Shown: positions 15,467 through 25,954, counted from the first letter of the stretch. The stretch: DNA of 37,470 nt from an uncultured Bacteroidales bacterium (GCA_946407715.1 CAMJPH010000015.1:1-37470); one strand, 5' to 3'. Numbers and translations: made by a program. The notes: a model not told the origin generated them from the sequence alone.

Positions 15467-17152
15467 TTATTGCTCGACCAGCTGCTTGACAGCACGTTCA
15501 AGGTCGGCTCCGCGCAAATCGCGCTGAACAATACGGCCTTCCTTGTCAAGAAGAAAAGTGGAAGGTATGGAACGCACACCATAAATCGCAGCAGCCTTCG
15601 ACTGCCACTTCTTCAAATCGCTCACATGATTAGGCCAAACCAACTTGTCAGCCTCAATCGCACGCTTCCATGAAGCGGCATCGCTGTCCAACGAAACGCT
15701 GAACACTTCAAAACCCTTATCATGGTATTGTCCGTAAATACGGGTCACATTGGGATTCTCCCGGCGGCACGGTCCGCACCAGGACGCCCAAAAGTCAAGC
15801 AGCACAACTTTTCCGCGCAAGTCAGACAGCTTACGCATCTTGCCGTCTGGATCCGGGAACTCCAGGTCGGGAGCGATGGCGCCGACAGCCACTTTGGAGG
15901 CTGGCGAGTTCATGTAGTTCCAGCGATCCTTCACTATCAGATGCTCGGGATACTTTTCGTGCAACGCCGTGATAACCTCATTATGCAAAGCGGAATTCTG
16001 TTCCCTCGGAAAGATGTCCAAAAACATCAGGACACAGATGTCCTGCTTGTTCGTTTTAACAGCATCCTTCAGCCGCGAGGTCAGGTAGGCATCGATTTCG
16101 TTGTAGGAATCCTGGTATTTCTGCACCACCTCACTCACATTCCCTTGCGATTGGTTGACCAACAAATCCGCATTCTGCTTGTCATTTTTCATCAAAGCCT
16201 CGTATGCCGGCTTCTGACCAACGACCTGCTGCAAAGAGGGATACAATTCCTCCAAAACTCGGTTCGCCCACTTTGCCTGGTTGCCTTTCTTGTCCCACAA
16301 ATTATTGTAAGCTAACGTGTCCCTCTCGGACAACAGCTGACGGATTTTCGGCATAATCGCGCCGATGGCATTCTGCGCAATCTGATGTCTGTTTTGCAGA
16401 TCCGACTGATACTGGTCGAAAACACGATAGAAATCCTGTGCGTCAGCAACACGCTGTTCCGAAAAAGAGTAATAACGGTTGACATTCTCCATATAATTGG
16501 CGAAAGGAGTGTAGTCAACCTCCGTTTTCTTCATCATCCTATTGGCCGCATCCGCACATTCAAAGACAGCGTTGCCTTTCAGTTTTCCACCGGACAACTC
16601 ACGCGAGAAGGTTCGATAAAGGGTGTCCAAATCGTCAAACGCCGACAGAAGGTAATTGTCCACATCGTCATTTGTCTGACGGTACATATTGAATTTCTGA
16701 GCGAAATCCGACCAATACTGTTTGCTTTTGTCGCTCTGAAGAGCCTGGTTAATGCTGTCCACAGCCTCTTTTCGGTGAAGGGCGAGATAAGACATTTCCT
16801 TCACTTTACTCATAGACTCAGAGCCTTCAACAGCAACAACCTGCTGCAAATTCTCAGCATCCAGGGTCATCGTCACTGTTTCGCCGGGAGTGATGACCAA
16901 AAGCATCGAAGAGCCGTTGCCGAAATCAAGCCTGTAGATATCATTCGCAAGGTTGACAGTCATGTCAAATTTGTTGTTCTTGATATCCGCAGAGGCGTAA
17001 TTCGTCTGCGAGTTGCCATACGCGCTGACCAAATTGACGTGGTCGAAATGGTTGTTCAAAAGGGTGACATTCAGTTTCGTCGGGGTCTGTGCAAACAAAC
17101 CGTTCAACATCAGACCTAAAGCCAAAAGAAAAACACAAATAATCTTCTTCAT
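15467..17152 (-). CDS. Exported TlpA-type thioredoxin with long N-terminal domain
   Basis: The 561-residue protein has a signal peptide (about 1-21, ending LFAQ). Residues about 25-110 resemble the DUF4369-type beta domain found in Bacteroidota TlpA proteins. A long helical region follows (110-415), and a C-terminal thioredoxin domain spans about 422-561 with the redox motif WCGPC (C459, C462) and the cis-Pro segment RSIPSTFL. Such proteins reduce disulfides in the periplasm, in cytochrome maturation or peroxide defence; the partner is unknown. The start at 17152 is chosen because the promoter box at 17172-17179 excludes the upstream ATG-less extension. It is monocistronic between a shared terminator and a divergent promoter region. 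Confidence 0.88.
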   Translation of the reverse strand: MKKIICVFLLALGLMLNGLFAQTPTKLNVTLLNNHFDHVNLVSAYGNSQTNYASADIKNNKFDMTVNLANDIYRLDFGNGSSMLLVITPGETVTMTLDAENLQQVVAVEGSESMSKVKEMSYLALHRKEAVDSINQALQSDKSKQYWSDFAQKFNMYRQTNDDVDNYLLSAFDDLDTLYRTFSRELSGGKLKGNAVFECADAANRMMKKTEVDYTPFANYMENVNRYYSFSEQRVADAQDFYRVFDQYQSDLQNRHQIAQNAIGAIMPKIRQLLSERDTLAYNNLWDKKGNQAKWANRVLEELYPSLQQVVGQKPAYEALMKNDKQNADLLVNQSQGNVSEVVQKYQDSYNEIDAYLTSRLKDAVKTNKQDICVLMFLDIFPREQNSALHNEVITALHEKYPEHLIVKDRWNYMNSPASKVAVGAIAPDLEFPDPDGKMRKLSDLRGKVVLLDFWASWCGPCRRENPNVTRIYGQYHDKGFEVFSVSLDSDAASWKRAIEADKLVWPNHVSDLKKWQSKAAAIYGVRSIPSTFLLDKEGRIVQRDLRGADLERAVKQLVEQ

Positions 17153-17171
17153 ATCCTTAAAAAATGAAGTG

Positions 17172-17179
17172 CAAAAATA
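17172..17179 (-). promoter_or_regulatory. -7 box of the TlpA-type gene
   Basis: TATTTTTG on the minus strand, 19 bases before the ATG, matches TAnnTTTG. Confidence 0.65.
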
Positions 17180-17312
17180 CACTTTTTTTGGCTCGTTTTT
17201 TTTTGCTATGCACAGAGGATTCAGAACTTTCGCTTCAAAAAAGAGTGTGCGATGTAGTATGGTCGGCTAAAAAAATAAAAGTAAAGTATATATAATACAA
17301 AGCAAAAAACGG

Positions 17313-17320
17313 TATCTTTG
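17313..17320 (+). promoter_or_regulatory. -7 box of the large T9SS cargo gene
   Basis: TATCTTTG matches TAnnTTTG, 68 bases before the ATG at 17389. The 236-bp gap 17153-17388 holds the two divergent promoters and no further gene. Confidence 0.7.
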
Positions 17321-17388
17321 CAAGAGCGTTCGCAAGAATGCGTTTTTACATAAAACATTATTAATAAGGCAAATACAAAAAACATTAT

Positions 17389-20300
17389 ATGGGCAAAAAC
17401 TACATTTTTTTTGCAAACAAACACACAAGCTGTTCACATTCGACTATCGCGAGATGGAAAATGACGGCTTGGGCTTTCTGTTATACTTTCCTTTTTACCA
17501 TTTTTGCATTTTCTGTCTATGGGCAGACAGCAGCATTCCCCTACTCCATTTCGGTGACAACAGTACCGGGAAAATGCTATGACGACTGCCGGATCATCAT
17601 CAATATTTTTGATGACAACGGCAACGAGGTGCTGGTTAACCCGCAAACGCACAATGCACAAGACCTCAACACCTACCCGCTCTACAACATCCAATACCAT
17701 TACCGAAACACCAGTGCAGGCACCAACATCCGTTATGACACGGTGAATGACATACAAGTCACCAACGGCACCTACTGTGTCGGGGTCATCGCGCACGTGC
17801 CGGTAACCACGCCCGGTGGCGGCATCGACTACGTATTAGTCGACACATCAGTGTGTAACGTGGAGGTCGCAACCTCTTACGACCACATGGAGGCCTCAAT
17901 CCTGTCTGCGCAGGCGCGCAACGACTTTGAATGGTATTGGGACGAGAACAACCCGCGAGAGCTCTGCGGCTGGCGGCCGTCGTTCAGCTGCGCTGACAAA
18001 GGACGCATCCAGCTGAAAATCATAAAAGGCAAATTCCCATACCGCGTACTCATCCTCAACGCCGCCCAAGACACTGTCCGCGATGTCACTTTCTACCAAC
18101 GGCAACAAAGCGGTGAAGACTCTGTCTTCGCTGATTTCCGTGATTTCTACACTTTCGACCAGATGCCCGTCGGCAACTACAGCATCCGTGTGTCCGACTC
18201 CTGCGAATACGCCTTGTGGCTCACCATCAACATCCCCGACGCACACCCGACCAGCTATGACCGCTGGGGACAAATAGGGTGCAACTGGGAGGACAGCAAT
18301 GTGGTATATTTCTATTTCATAAAAAACTGCAATGTGGCCCTCCACGACTATGACAAGCCCTACTTCGACAGCATCCTCCAATACCGCTTCATCAATCCAG
18401 GCGGAGACTCCACAGCATGGTTTTCGCAAGATTACAACATTTGGGATCCAAACTGGTCATACATATCCGACACGCTACACCATATAAACCGATACTGCCA
18501 ATTGAGCAATGACACTGTATTGTTCCAAATACGCGATTTATGCCGCGACACTATCTACTCCAGCGCTTTTTACTACGATTACAACGAACGTTTTTTTGAC
18601 ATTTACCAAGACTCTTTGCCCTACTCTCCTAATGTGGTCTCAACTCCAGACACCTGTGTCATCCATGCCAATTCCGGCATAACAACGCAGGTTTATAGTT
18701 TCTACGGTTATGGCACATGGTTTGGAGACGAGTGGAGCGACAACCCCACATATCCCACAACCATACATGGCTACCACTATACAAGTCCCGTCTCCTATGA
18801 TGTCTATTCGGCAATTGACTCCACCCTTATAGCACACAGTGAAGGGGAGGACTTTTGGTGGCTTGGTTCGGATGTCACATTCATGGTGGACACAGTCATC
18901 CCTGTTCATATCACCTGGACGGATGCCAACGGCTGCCAGCTCACCTCTCTCGACAAGGTGCTCACCTTTGATGTGGAGAATGCCGGCGATGCATTATACC
19001 CATTATATGCCCGATGCAACTATGATGACGGATGGGGATGGAACGGATGTTGCTGGGACCGGTACATATACATCCGCCAAGACATTAACGCAAGTCTCTA
19101 CCGCAAGGATATAAGCGTGCAACTTATTGAAAGTCCTTTATATAACAGTGTCAACTTCACGGCAGTCTGTCAAAACGGAGAATGGAGTTTCACTCCCGAG
19201 GACTCCACAAACGACCACACATACATTGAATTTGGACACGATGAAGGCGGTTGGCAGGTAACGGTAAGAGACTCTGTATGCCTGCCTCCTGGACATTATA
19301 CTTTCGTTGTCACCAGTCCCTGCGGTGTTGACACTGTGGAACACGTTTGGGAAGACGGATTCTACAAAGATTCCCTCGCACTCGACACACTTCCCGTGTA
19401 TGATATGACCCAAATTTGCGACCGCTTACTGGTACACCCACATTCTTATGTCATGAACCGTTATTCATATTATATAGACTCAAACGTTGACAACAACGAG
19501 CCCACCGTTGACCCTTACCAAACATGGACGGAAATTCGCGTAGCGGACGGAGTGGCAGGCGGTTACAATGAATGGCCTGACGAGAACGGCAACTTTGCAT
19601 TCACCATCCCGGGACAATATATTATTGAGATTCGCTCGTGGGAAAATTGCACAAGTTTGAGTGTTTACGACACCATCGAATACGTTCCCGTATATATTGA
19701 CTTCGACATCGGCTTTGCCATTTTGTGTGACAATCTCTCAAACACGGGATTTGTATCCGCACACGCCATCAATGGTTCCCAACCCTACACCTACTATCTA
19801 TATGACCAGCCCGACATGACCGGAAACCTTGTCGGAACCAGTAATTCGGGGCGTTTCCCGCTTGTCTCCATGGTAGCGGGACAACAGTTCTCCGTGATGG
19901 TGGAGGATTCCTGCCACAACAGCTACTACATCAACCTCACGGCAACACCCATCAACCAGAGTGCGCTGGCATGGGAATTCGGCAACTTCTCCGGCAATGG
20001 TCACTGTGAGGGTGACAGCATCCATCTTGCGGCACTCCCGTTCGCTTTCGACGTGGCCTACCAATGGACGGGGCCCAACGGCTTTAGCAGCACCGACCGT
20101 GAGAACCACATTTACCTCCCTTACGGAAGCGAAAGCGGATATTACATACTGGAAGTGTTCAACACCGGTTGCGCCACGCAGGTCATGGATAGCGTATATA
20201 TCGAAGTTATCAAGGCTCCAACCGTCACTATCCTGAGTGACACCACGGTCTGTGCTGGCGATGGTGTGACTTTGGGCTTCCAAGTGCAGGGCAGCGGTTC

Positions 20301-22530
20301 TGTGACATTTGACATCGCGCACACCGGGGCTCCGGCCACCGGCTCCAGCACTTTCACCGCCAATGCCGGCAGCACCATCCACCAATACTATCCCATTGAG
20401 TCGAACAACCTGTTCTGGCCCGAAAACATCTCCGACACACGGTGCGCCTACGACTACCTCATCGACACCATCCAGGTTTCGCTTTACAACCCAGCCATTT
20501 CGGCACCGGTGTCCCCCAATACGGTTGACGGCTACGCCTGCTATAACCATACGGCCAGTTTACGTGCATCCTCCAACATATCAACACCTTACTATGTCTA
20601 TTGGTATCAGGACAACCGCCAGCAGTCGCTGCTGCAATGCGATACCATTTACAATTCCAACAACTATTCCACCCTCTATGTCAATAACGTGACAGGAGAC
20701 ACCACCGTTTACGTTTCCGTCGCCAATGCGAGCCAGTGCGCGGCAACCTACGGCGCTCTCAACCACGTTGTTAACATGCACAACGGTTCCACACTTCTGC
20801 TGCCCGGCGAGGGCGCACGCCTCTACGACAGCGGCGGCGAGTTAGGGGACTACGGCGACAACGAACAACTCATCCACACATTCAACTGCCCAGGAGAAAC
20901 ACGGCTGGATCTGACCTTTAACAGCGTGGACATTGCCATCGGCGACACCCTCTACGTATATGCTGGTGCCACGACATCCCCCTATGCACTGTTAACCAGC
21001 CTCACCCATTCTGCTTCCATCAGCTCTCTGATTGTCAACCAATCTGCGGTCACTTTCAAGTTCAACTCCAACTGGGCTAACAGCCGTCCAGGATGGAGCA
21101 TCGACGTTTTCACCAGCGTCCCGATGACACCTGTGAGTGCGCACGTCAGCCCACTTAACCACGACACTGTTGCCGCCACACTCTGCACTTCGCAAACCCC
21201 TTACCAAAACCTTTACTTCCCGCCTTTGGACTTAAGCCAACCGACCGTCTATCTCTCCGACACAATCTTTGTCTCCGATGACGGCTGCCAGACCGCTGTG
21301 CATCTTCACGTCATCGTCAATCCTGTTTCCCATACGGAACTCCACGACACCCTGATGCCCTGCCAGCTGCCTTTTTCTTGGAACAGCGTCACATTCAGTG
21401 ACTTCGGCACACAAACCGCTACCATGACTAACACCTTCGGGTGCGACAGCATCATCACCATGACCGTTCATTGGGGACCACCCGCCGACTCCACAACAGT
21501 TTACGACACTATCGTGGAAAATCAGCTCCCCTATCATATCAACGGACTGATTTTCAACGAGCCAGGCGTTCAGGTTGCCACGTTGCAAACCCAAGACGGT
21601 TGCGACAGTATCGTCACTGTACACCTCTTCGTCCATCACAATGTCACCGCCGAAGCTGACTCTGTCATCTGCGACAATGCGCTGCCGTTAGTATGGAACG
21701 GTGTAACATTCACACAAAGCGATACGCAAACCGTAGCGCTGACCGCCCATACCGGGGCCGACAGTCTCCTGACCATGAATCTTTTTGTCAACCCCACAAG
21801 CCTGACAACATTCACCGATACCACCTGTCAAGGCAACACCTACAGCAATTACGGGTTCACACTTTCAGAGTCCGAGACAACAACACCGGGATTCATCACT
21901 CTGTATCGCACCGAGAGCAACATTTTCAACTGCGACAGTGTCATTGAGTTGCATCTGCTCATTACGCCGGTCATCACCCCCAATTTCTATGCCGAACCCG
22001 ACAAAGCGCTACTTTCCGAAAATCCGGACATCCATTTCACGAACATCACGGAACTTGAGGGGCTTGCGGGCTTGAATTATTTCTGGATTTGGGATTACGG
22101 TGACGGGGCAACAGATTCAACCGAAACGCTCCAGGCCGAACACCTCTACACACAATGGGGCGATTACACTGTCACCCTAACTCTGTCTGTAAACGAATGC
22201 GTGTCGGAATACAGCATCCCCATCATTATTGAAGCCGACCTTGAGTTCCCGAACGTAATTACCCCCAACGGTGACGGCATCAACGACGTGTTCGTCATCA
22301 AGAACCTAAACCCCGACCGCCCAAACAGGCTTTATATCACCGACCGCTGGGGGAAAACAGTTTGGAGCAAGGACAACTACCAAACATACATGAAAGACGA
22401 GCAGATCTATAACGCAGAGAACGGTTTCGGCATGGATAATATCTCTGATGGCGTTTACTACTACACGTTCTACTACGAAGGTGCGGTGCGAACCATCAGG
22501 TTCAACGGGTCGATTACAGTCATCCGGTGA
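17389..22530 (+). CDS. Giant secreted protein with CUB-like, PKD and T9SS type B sorting domains
   Basis: The 1713-residue protein is a probable cell-surface or secreted cargo of the type IX secretion system. The signal peptide is MTAWAFCYTFLFTIFAF to YGQ at about 25-46, so either the ATG at 17461 is the true start or the leader is long. Many beta-sandwich, Ig-like segments follow, for example CEGDSIHL to YQWTGPNGF at about 865-890. A CUB-like domain lies at about 1130-1245 (SGGELGDYGDNEQ, DTLYVYAG, GWSIDVFTS). Four tandem units of about 45-50 residues span about 1317-1525, each ending near the motif GCDSI plus a beta strand. A PKD domain is at about 1537-1614 (WDYGDGATDS). The gliding-motility-associated (CHU_C, type B) sorting domain is at about 1621-1713, with NVITPNGDGINDVF and DRWGKTVW. 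No catalytic domain is recognised; an adhesive or matrix role is likely. The flippase gene follows after 27 bases. Confidence 0.87.
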   Translation: MGKNYIFFANKHTSCSHSTIARWKMTAWAFCYTFLFTIFAFSVYGQTAAFPYSISVTTVPGKCYDDCRIIINIFDDNGNEVLVNPQTHNAQDLNTYPLYNIQYHYRNTSAGTNIRYDTVNDIQVTNGTYCVGVIAHVPVTTPGGGIDYVLVDTSVCNVEVATSYDHMEASILSAQARNDFEWYWDENNPRELCGWRPSFSCADKGRIQLKIIKGKFPYRVLILNAAQDTVRDVTFYQRQQSGEDSVFADFRDFYTFDQMPVGNYSIRVSDSCEYALWLTINIPDAHPTSYDRWGQIGCNWEDSNVVYFYFIKNCNVALHDYDKPYFDSILQYRFINPGGDSTAWFSQDYNIWDPNWSYISDTLHHINRYCQLSNDTVLFQIRDLCRDTIYSSAFYYDYNERFFDIYQDSLPYSPNVVSTPDTCVIHANSGITTQVYSFYGYGTWFGDEWSDNPTYPTTIHGYHYTSPVSYDVYSAIDSTLIAHSEGEDFWWLGSDVTFMVDTVIPVHITWTDANGCQLTSLDKVLTFDVENAGDALYPLYARCNYDDGWGWNGCCWDRYIYIRQDINASLYRKDISVQLIESPLYNSVNFTAVCQNGEWSFTPEDSTNDHTYIEFGHDEGGWQVTVRDSVCLPPGHYTFVVTSPCGVDTVEHVWEDGFYKDSLALDTLPVYDMTQICDRLLVHPHSYVMNRYSYYIDSNVDNNEPTVDPYQTWTEIRVADGVAGGYNEWPDENGNFAFTIPGQYIIEIRSWENCTSLSVYDTIEYVPVYIDFDIGFAILCDNLSNTGFVSAHAINGSQPYTYYLYDQPDMTGNLVGTSNSGRFPLVSMVAGQQFSVMVEDSCHNSYYINLTATPINQSALAWEFGNFSGNGHCEGDSIHLAALPFAFDVAYQWTGPNGFSSTDRENHIYLPYGSESGYYILEVFNTGCATQVMDSVYIEVIKAPTVTILSDTTVCAGDGVTLGFQVQGSGSVTFDIAHTGAPATGSSTFTANAGSTIHQYYPIESNNLFWPENISDTRCAYDYLIDTIQVSLYNPAISAPVSPNTVDGYACYNHTASLRASSNISTPYYVYWYQDNRQQSLLQCDTIYNSNNYSTLYVNNVTGDTTVYVSVANASQCAATYGALNHVVNMHNGSTLLLPGEGARLYDSGGELGDYGDNEQLIHTFNCPGETRLDLTFNSVDIAIGDTLYVYAGATTSPYALLTSLTHSASISSLIVNQSAVTFKFNSNWANSRPGWSIDVFTSVPMTPVSAHVSPLNHDTVAATLCTSQTPYQNLYFPPLDLSQPTVYLSDTIFVSDDGCQTAVHLHVIVNPVSHTELHDTLMPCQLPFSWNSVTFSDFGTQTATMTNTFGCDSIITMTVHWGPPADSTTVYDTIVENQLPYHINGLIFNEPGVQVATLQTQDGCDSIVTVHLFVHHNVTAEADSVICDNALPLVWNGVTFTQSDTQTVALTAHTGADSLLTMNLFVNPTSLTTFTDTTCQGNTYSNYGFTLSESETTTPGFITLYRTESNIFNCDSVIELHLLITPVITPNFYAEPDKALLSENPDIHFTNITELEGLAGLNYFWIWDYGDGATDSTETLQAEHLYTQWGDYTVTLTLSVNECVSEYSIPIIIEADLEFPNVITPNGDGINDVFVIKNLNPDRPNRLYITDRWGKTVWSKDNYQTYMKDEQIYNAENGFGMDNISDGVYYYTFYYEGAVRTIRFNGSITVIR

Positions 22531-22557
22531 GCCTCCTCGTTGGGATAACTTTTTACC

Positions 22558-23874
22558 ATGACCGAAAAGATTCTGGGAACCTTTTTCAACCGATTGCTGA
22601 CCACGGCCATCATGTTTGCCGTGATTATCATCAACACCAACCAGTTCGGGCCGGAAGGTACCGGCACCATCGCCATTGTCATTCTCGGACTGACGTTGCT
22701 GCAGGTGCTCAGCAATTTCGTGGGCGGTTTCACATTAGTCTATCTCACTCCACAACGCGACAACCTCCAACTTCTGCTCCTCTCCTACGCATGGATGCTG
22801 GTCAGCACTTCCGCTGGCGTGTGTTTGCTCGATGTCTTTCACCTGGTCCCACACGAATTCATCCTCTTCACCTTCATCACCTCCATCATTCTCAACGTCT
22901 ATTTTATCCACCTCGGCATCATACAAGGGAAAGAGGATATCAAACTATATAATCTACTGCAACTTACGCAAGCCGTGCTGTTGATTCTCCTCCTCGGCAT
23001 AACATTGTTTCTGCACTATCATTTTGGTTGGGTTATCCACATCCGCATTTACCTACACCTCTATCTGGTTTCCTTTTTGGTGCCTAGTATCATCAGCTGT
23101 TTCTATATCCGCCGTCATGTCCGTTTCAACAATTTCAGCGGCGTATGGAAATTGTTCGGGGAAATGGTCAAACTCGGCTGCTGGACGCAATTAGCGAATC
23201 TGGCCCAGCTGTTCACCTACCGCACCAACTACTTTCTCATTCAACGCTTCATCAACGACAAATCACTGGGAATCTATGACTTGGGGAGCAAAATTTCGGA
23301 AGCGGCATTAATCATCCCGAAGAGCATCTGTGTGGTGGAATATGCCCGCATTTCCAACTGTCAGGAGGCGGATTACACGAAACAAATCACCCTTTCGCTG
23401 CTGAAATTCGCGCTGGCTATCATCCTGATTGCCGTATTGGTGCTGTGGCTGCTGCCGGCATCCTTCTTCGGTTTCATCTTCGGCCCCGAATACGCAGAGT
23501 CGAAGCCTGTTATAAACAGCCTGTTACCCGGCATCGTATCGCTATCCTGTCTCTCAATTCTTTCCCACTACTTCTCCGGACACGGCAAATTCTACATCAA
23601 CGCCATAGGCTCCTTCATCGGTCTGGCGGTGACACTCGCGTTGGGTTTCACATGGCTGGCCGGGACATCCAAAGCGGATCCCGTTCATGCCCTACAGGTG
23701 GCAGGCCACATCTCCAGCATCGCCTACACCTGTACATTCGCCTATACGCTGACCTGCTTCATTATACGGACAAAGGCCGTTCCGCGTGATTTTCTCATCA
23801 CCAAAGAAGACCTCATCCTGTTAAAAGAAAACTTGTCGTCAATTTCCATTTTCAAAGGGAAGGAGCGTTCCTGA
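22558..23874 (+). CDS. Lipid-linked polysaccharide flippase (Wzx/MOP type)
   Basis: The 438-residue integral membrane protein has about 12 hydrophobic segments and the general sequence of MOP-superfamily polysaccharide exporters, which move lipid-linked glycans across the inner membrane. The N-terminal segment NRLLTTAIMFAVIIINTNQFGPEGTGTIAIVILG is typical. It shares VEYARISN, LLPASFF, FGPEY and HYFSGHGKFY with the second flippase at 24677-25954 (VQYARISN, LLPASFY, FGPEF, HYYSGSGRYF), so the two are paralogues. It lies 27 bases downstream of the giant T9SS gene and is probably cotranscribed with it. Its 3' end overlaps the convergent methyltransferase gene by 23 bases. Confidence 0.82.
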   Translation: MTEKILGTFFNRLLTTAIMFAVIIINTNQFGPEGTGTIAIVILGLTLLQVLSNFVGGFTLVYLTPQRDNLQLLLLSYAWMLVSTSAGVCLLDVFHLVPHEFILFTFITSIILNVYFIHLGIIQGKEDIKLYNLLQLTQAVLLILLLGITLFLHYHFGWVIHIRIYLHLYLVSFLVPSIISCFYIRRHVRFNNFSGVWKLFGEMVKLGCWTQLANLAQLFTYRTNYFLIQRFINDKSLGIYDLGSKISEAALIIPKSICVVEYARISNCQEADYTKQITLSLLKFALAIILIAVLVLWLLPASFFGFIFGPEYAESKPVINSLLPGIVSLSCLSILSHYFSGHGKFYINAIGSFIGLAVTLALGFTWLAGTSKADPVHALQVAGHISSIAYTCTFAYTLTCFIIRTKAVPRDFLITKEDLILLKENLSSISIFKGKERS

Positions 23875-24670
23875 CCGACCTCAATTTCACTTCATAGAAA
23901 TGGTCCGGAGTGGCGTGCGGCACCAATTTCTCCACTTGTAAACGCTCGGGAATAAAGATGGCGCACATGGTGTTGGCGACATGGTAGAGATGCGGGCGCT
24001 TCTCGGGCGGTGTTCCCTCCCAAATAGCCGACAACACACTCCAACGGATGGTTTCAGGGTCGTAACCGTAGTCATGCCAGACGATTACGGAATTATCGTT
24101 GTGAAGAAGCGTAAAAGCGGTTTCAGTATCTTTCCGCACCGACTCGTAATGGTGGTCACCGTCAACGAACACAAGATCGAACTGTCCCTTATACTGCGAA
24201 AAATCGAAAGTTTGCGAGTTGCCTTGCAGATGCGTCACATTGTCCAGATTTTTGGAGAAGACCGCGTGAGCGTCGGCGTAACGTTCATCGCAGGTGAGTG
24301 CAACAATTTCCTCTCGCGACAGGTTCAGCGTCACACATTGGGGAACATCCGAAGCCACATTCGCCACGCTCTCCCCTCTCCACGTTCCGATTTCAAAATA
24401 ACGTTGCGCATTCTGCCGGCGGGCGAGCGCTTTCAGCAGGGCAATATCGATGGGCATGGTCGCGCCCGAGAGATAGGCGTATGGCGACACCGTCTCGGCG
24501 AAATCCGGGAAAAGGGTTTCCAAACGCACCAACGGAAGTCCGTCAGGCAACGCATACTTCCGGCAGAACTGCTCCTTGCACACATCCTCGTCATCTAACA
24601 CATTATTAAGCAAATAGGGATGCCGCATAATGAGTTTCAACGCTCTCAAACCTTTATGTATCTTGTTCAT
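23852..24670 (-). CDS. Class I SAM-dependent methyltransferase
   Basis: The 272-residue protein has a Rossmann-type methyltransferase domain from about residue 85. Motif I is YFEIGTWRGES at 91-101, and later come DLVFVDGDHHYESVRKD and VIVWHDYGYD, which are typical of the Methyltransf_24 group found in glycan gene clusters. The likely substrate is a sugar or a glycan precursor, judged from the flanking flippases, but this is inference. No signal peptide is present. The gene follows the second flippase by 6 bases and ends within the other flippase gene (23-bp convergent overlap). Confidence 0.82.
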   Translation of the reverse strand: MNKIHKGLRALKLIMRHPYLLNNVLDDEDVCKEQFCRKYALPDGLPLVRLETLFPDFAETVSPYAYLSGATMPIDIALLKALARRQNAQRYFEIGTWRGESVANVASDVPQCVTLNLSREEIVALTCDERYADAHAVFSKNLDNVTHLQGNSQTFDFSQYKGQFDLVFVDGDHHYESVRKDTETAFTLLHNDNSVIVWHDYGYDPETIRWSVLSAIWEGTPPEKRPHLYHVANTMCAIFIPERLQVEKLVPHATPDHFYEVKLRSVRNAPSL

Positions 24671-24676
24671 AACCGC

Positions 24677-25954
24677 TTATTTCAGATAGTGATTCTTAAT
24701 TTCTGTGATGTATTGTTTTATTTCAGATGGAGTCAACCAGAAATCCCGCATCCGAAAATGAGACTCTTTCAAGAAGCAGACCATCAGGAAGACCGCGTTC
24801 ATGCTGTAGGCGATAGCGGCGGTGGCAGCGGCCCCTTGCGCGGCATGACGGGGAACCAGCGTGAATCCGCACACCAGCGTGACCGCCAGTCCGCAAAGCG
24901 CGGCAACCGTGTTCATGAAATAGCGACCAGAACCGGAATAGTAGTGGCCGAGAATAAGGAAGAGGCTGTAGAGCAGCACTCCCGGTGCCAGAATGCGGAT
25001 GAGTGAGGCCACCGGTCCGAACTCGGGACCGAAGACAAGCTGGTAGAACGAGGCCGGCAACAGAGCCAGCACCACGACTGCAGGTAACGCCACAGCAAAG
25101 CACAACTTTGCAAGATCCAATGTAAGTCGCTGATTGTACGCCTTGTCCGTACTATTGGAAATACGGGCATACTGTACCAACGCGATGCTGTTGGGAATAA
25201 TCCACAGCGACTCGGCCAGCGACACCGCATTGGAATAGACTCCCACGTTTCCCGCATCCACAAACGCATTCAACAAATAGTAACTGAGCCGCAAGTTGAA
25301 AAACTGCACGAAATGACCGGTCTGGTTGAGGAAACCATACTTGAAAAGAGCCTTCAACGTCTCCCTGTATTCCCTCATCGGGGAAAGGGTGAGTGCGGCA
25401 TACTCACGGCGCAACTGGCAGACACCCAGCACCGAAGAGCTGAAATAGGCCAGATAAAGCCCAATGATATAACCGTAAATGTCGCGGCGTCCAAGTGCCA
25501 AATAATAAATCGCAAGAGTAGCCACCAAGACCAATGGCTGCAGCAAGGTATTGTAGTTGGCCTTTTTCACCTCCTCCTTGCCTATCAAGAATCGGAAGTT
25601 GATACTGGCAAATGAGGAGATAAACGAGAGGACAGCTGTGTGGAGTGCGAGGGTTGCATCAAGTCCCATGTTGAAAAGCAGCATGACCCCACCCATGAGT
25701 ACCGCAATGATCAGTGCCCACAGTACGGAAGGAAGCCAGAGTTTCGAAAAGGGATGGCGCGAGGTCAGAAACACAAGACTCGCCCCACAGACAATCTCCG
25801 AGAAAATCAGGATGAAGCTGATGTTCGTCAGAATCAGCGACTGCACACCTTTGCCGCTGTCGCCCAGCACCTGCGAAATGATGACGGCAATCATCAGGTT
25901 GATAAATGCAACGACGATTTTCGTGCCAAAGGTGTTTAATATTTTTCCGAACAT
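24677..25954 (-). CDS. Second lipid-linked polysaccharide flippase (paralogue)
   Basis: The 425-residue membrane protein is another MOP-type flippase with about 12 hydrophobic segments. The start at 25954 (MFGKILNTFGTKIVV) is preferred because the promoter box at 25972-25979 lies directly upstream and an earlier start at 25984 would be within it. Shared motifs with 22558-23874 show recent or ancient duplication; the two are clearly different at the residue level. It heads a two-gene unit with the methyltransferase. The presence of two flippases in one locus suggests two glycan substrates, or a role of one of them in another lipid-linked compound. Confidence 0.82.
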   Translation of the reverse strand: MFGKILNTFGTKIVVAFINLMIAVIISQVLGDSGKGVQSLILTNISFILIFSEIVCGASLVFLTSRHPFSKLWLPSVLWALIIAVLMGGVMLLFNMGLDATLALHTAVLSFISSFASINFRFLIGKEEVKKANYNTLLQPLVLVATLAIYYLALGRRDIYGYIIGLYLAYFSSSVLGVCQLRREYAALTLSPMREYRETLKALFKYGFLNQTGHFVQFFNLRLSYYLLNAFVDAGNVGVYSNAVSLAESLWIIPNSIALVQYARISNSTDKAYNQRLTLDLAKLCFAVALPAVVVLALLPASFYQLVFGPEFGPVASLIRILAPGVLLYSLFLILGHYYSGSGRYFMNTVAALCGLAVTLVCGFTLVPRHAAQGAAATAAIAYSMNAVFLMVCFLKESHFRMRDFWLTPSEIKQYITEIKNHYLK

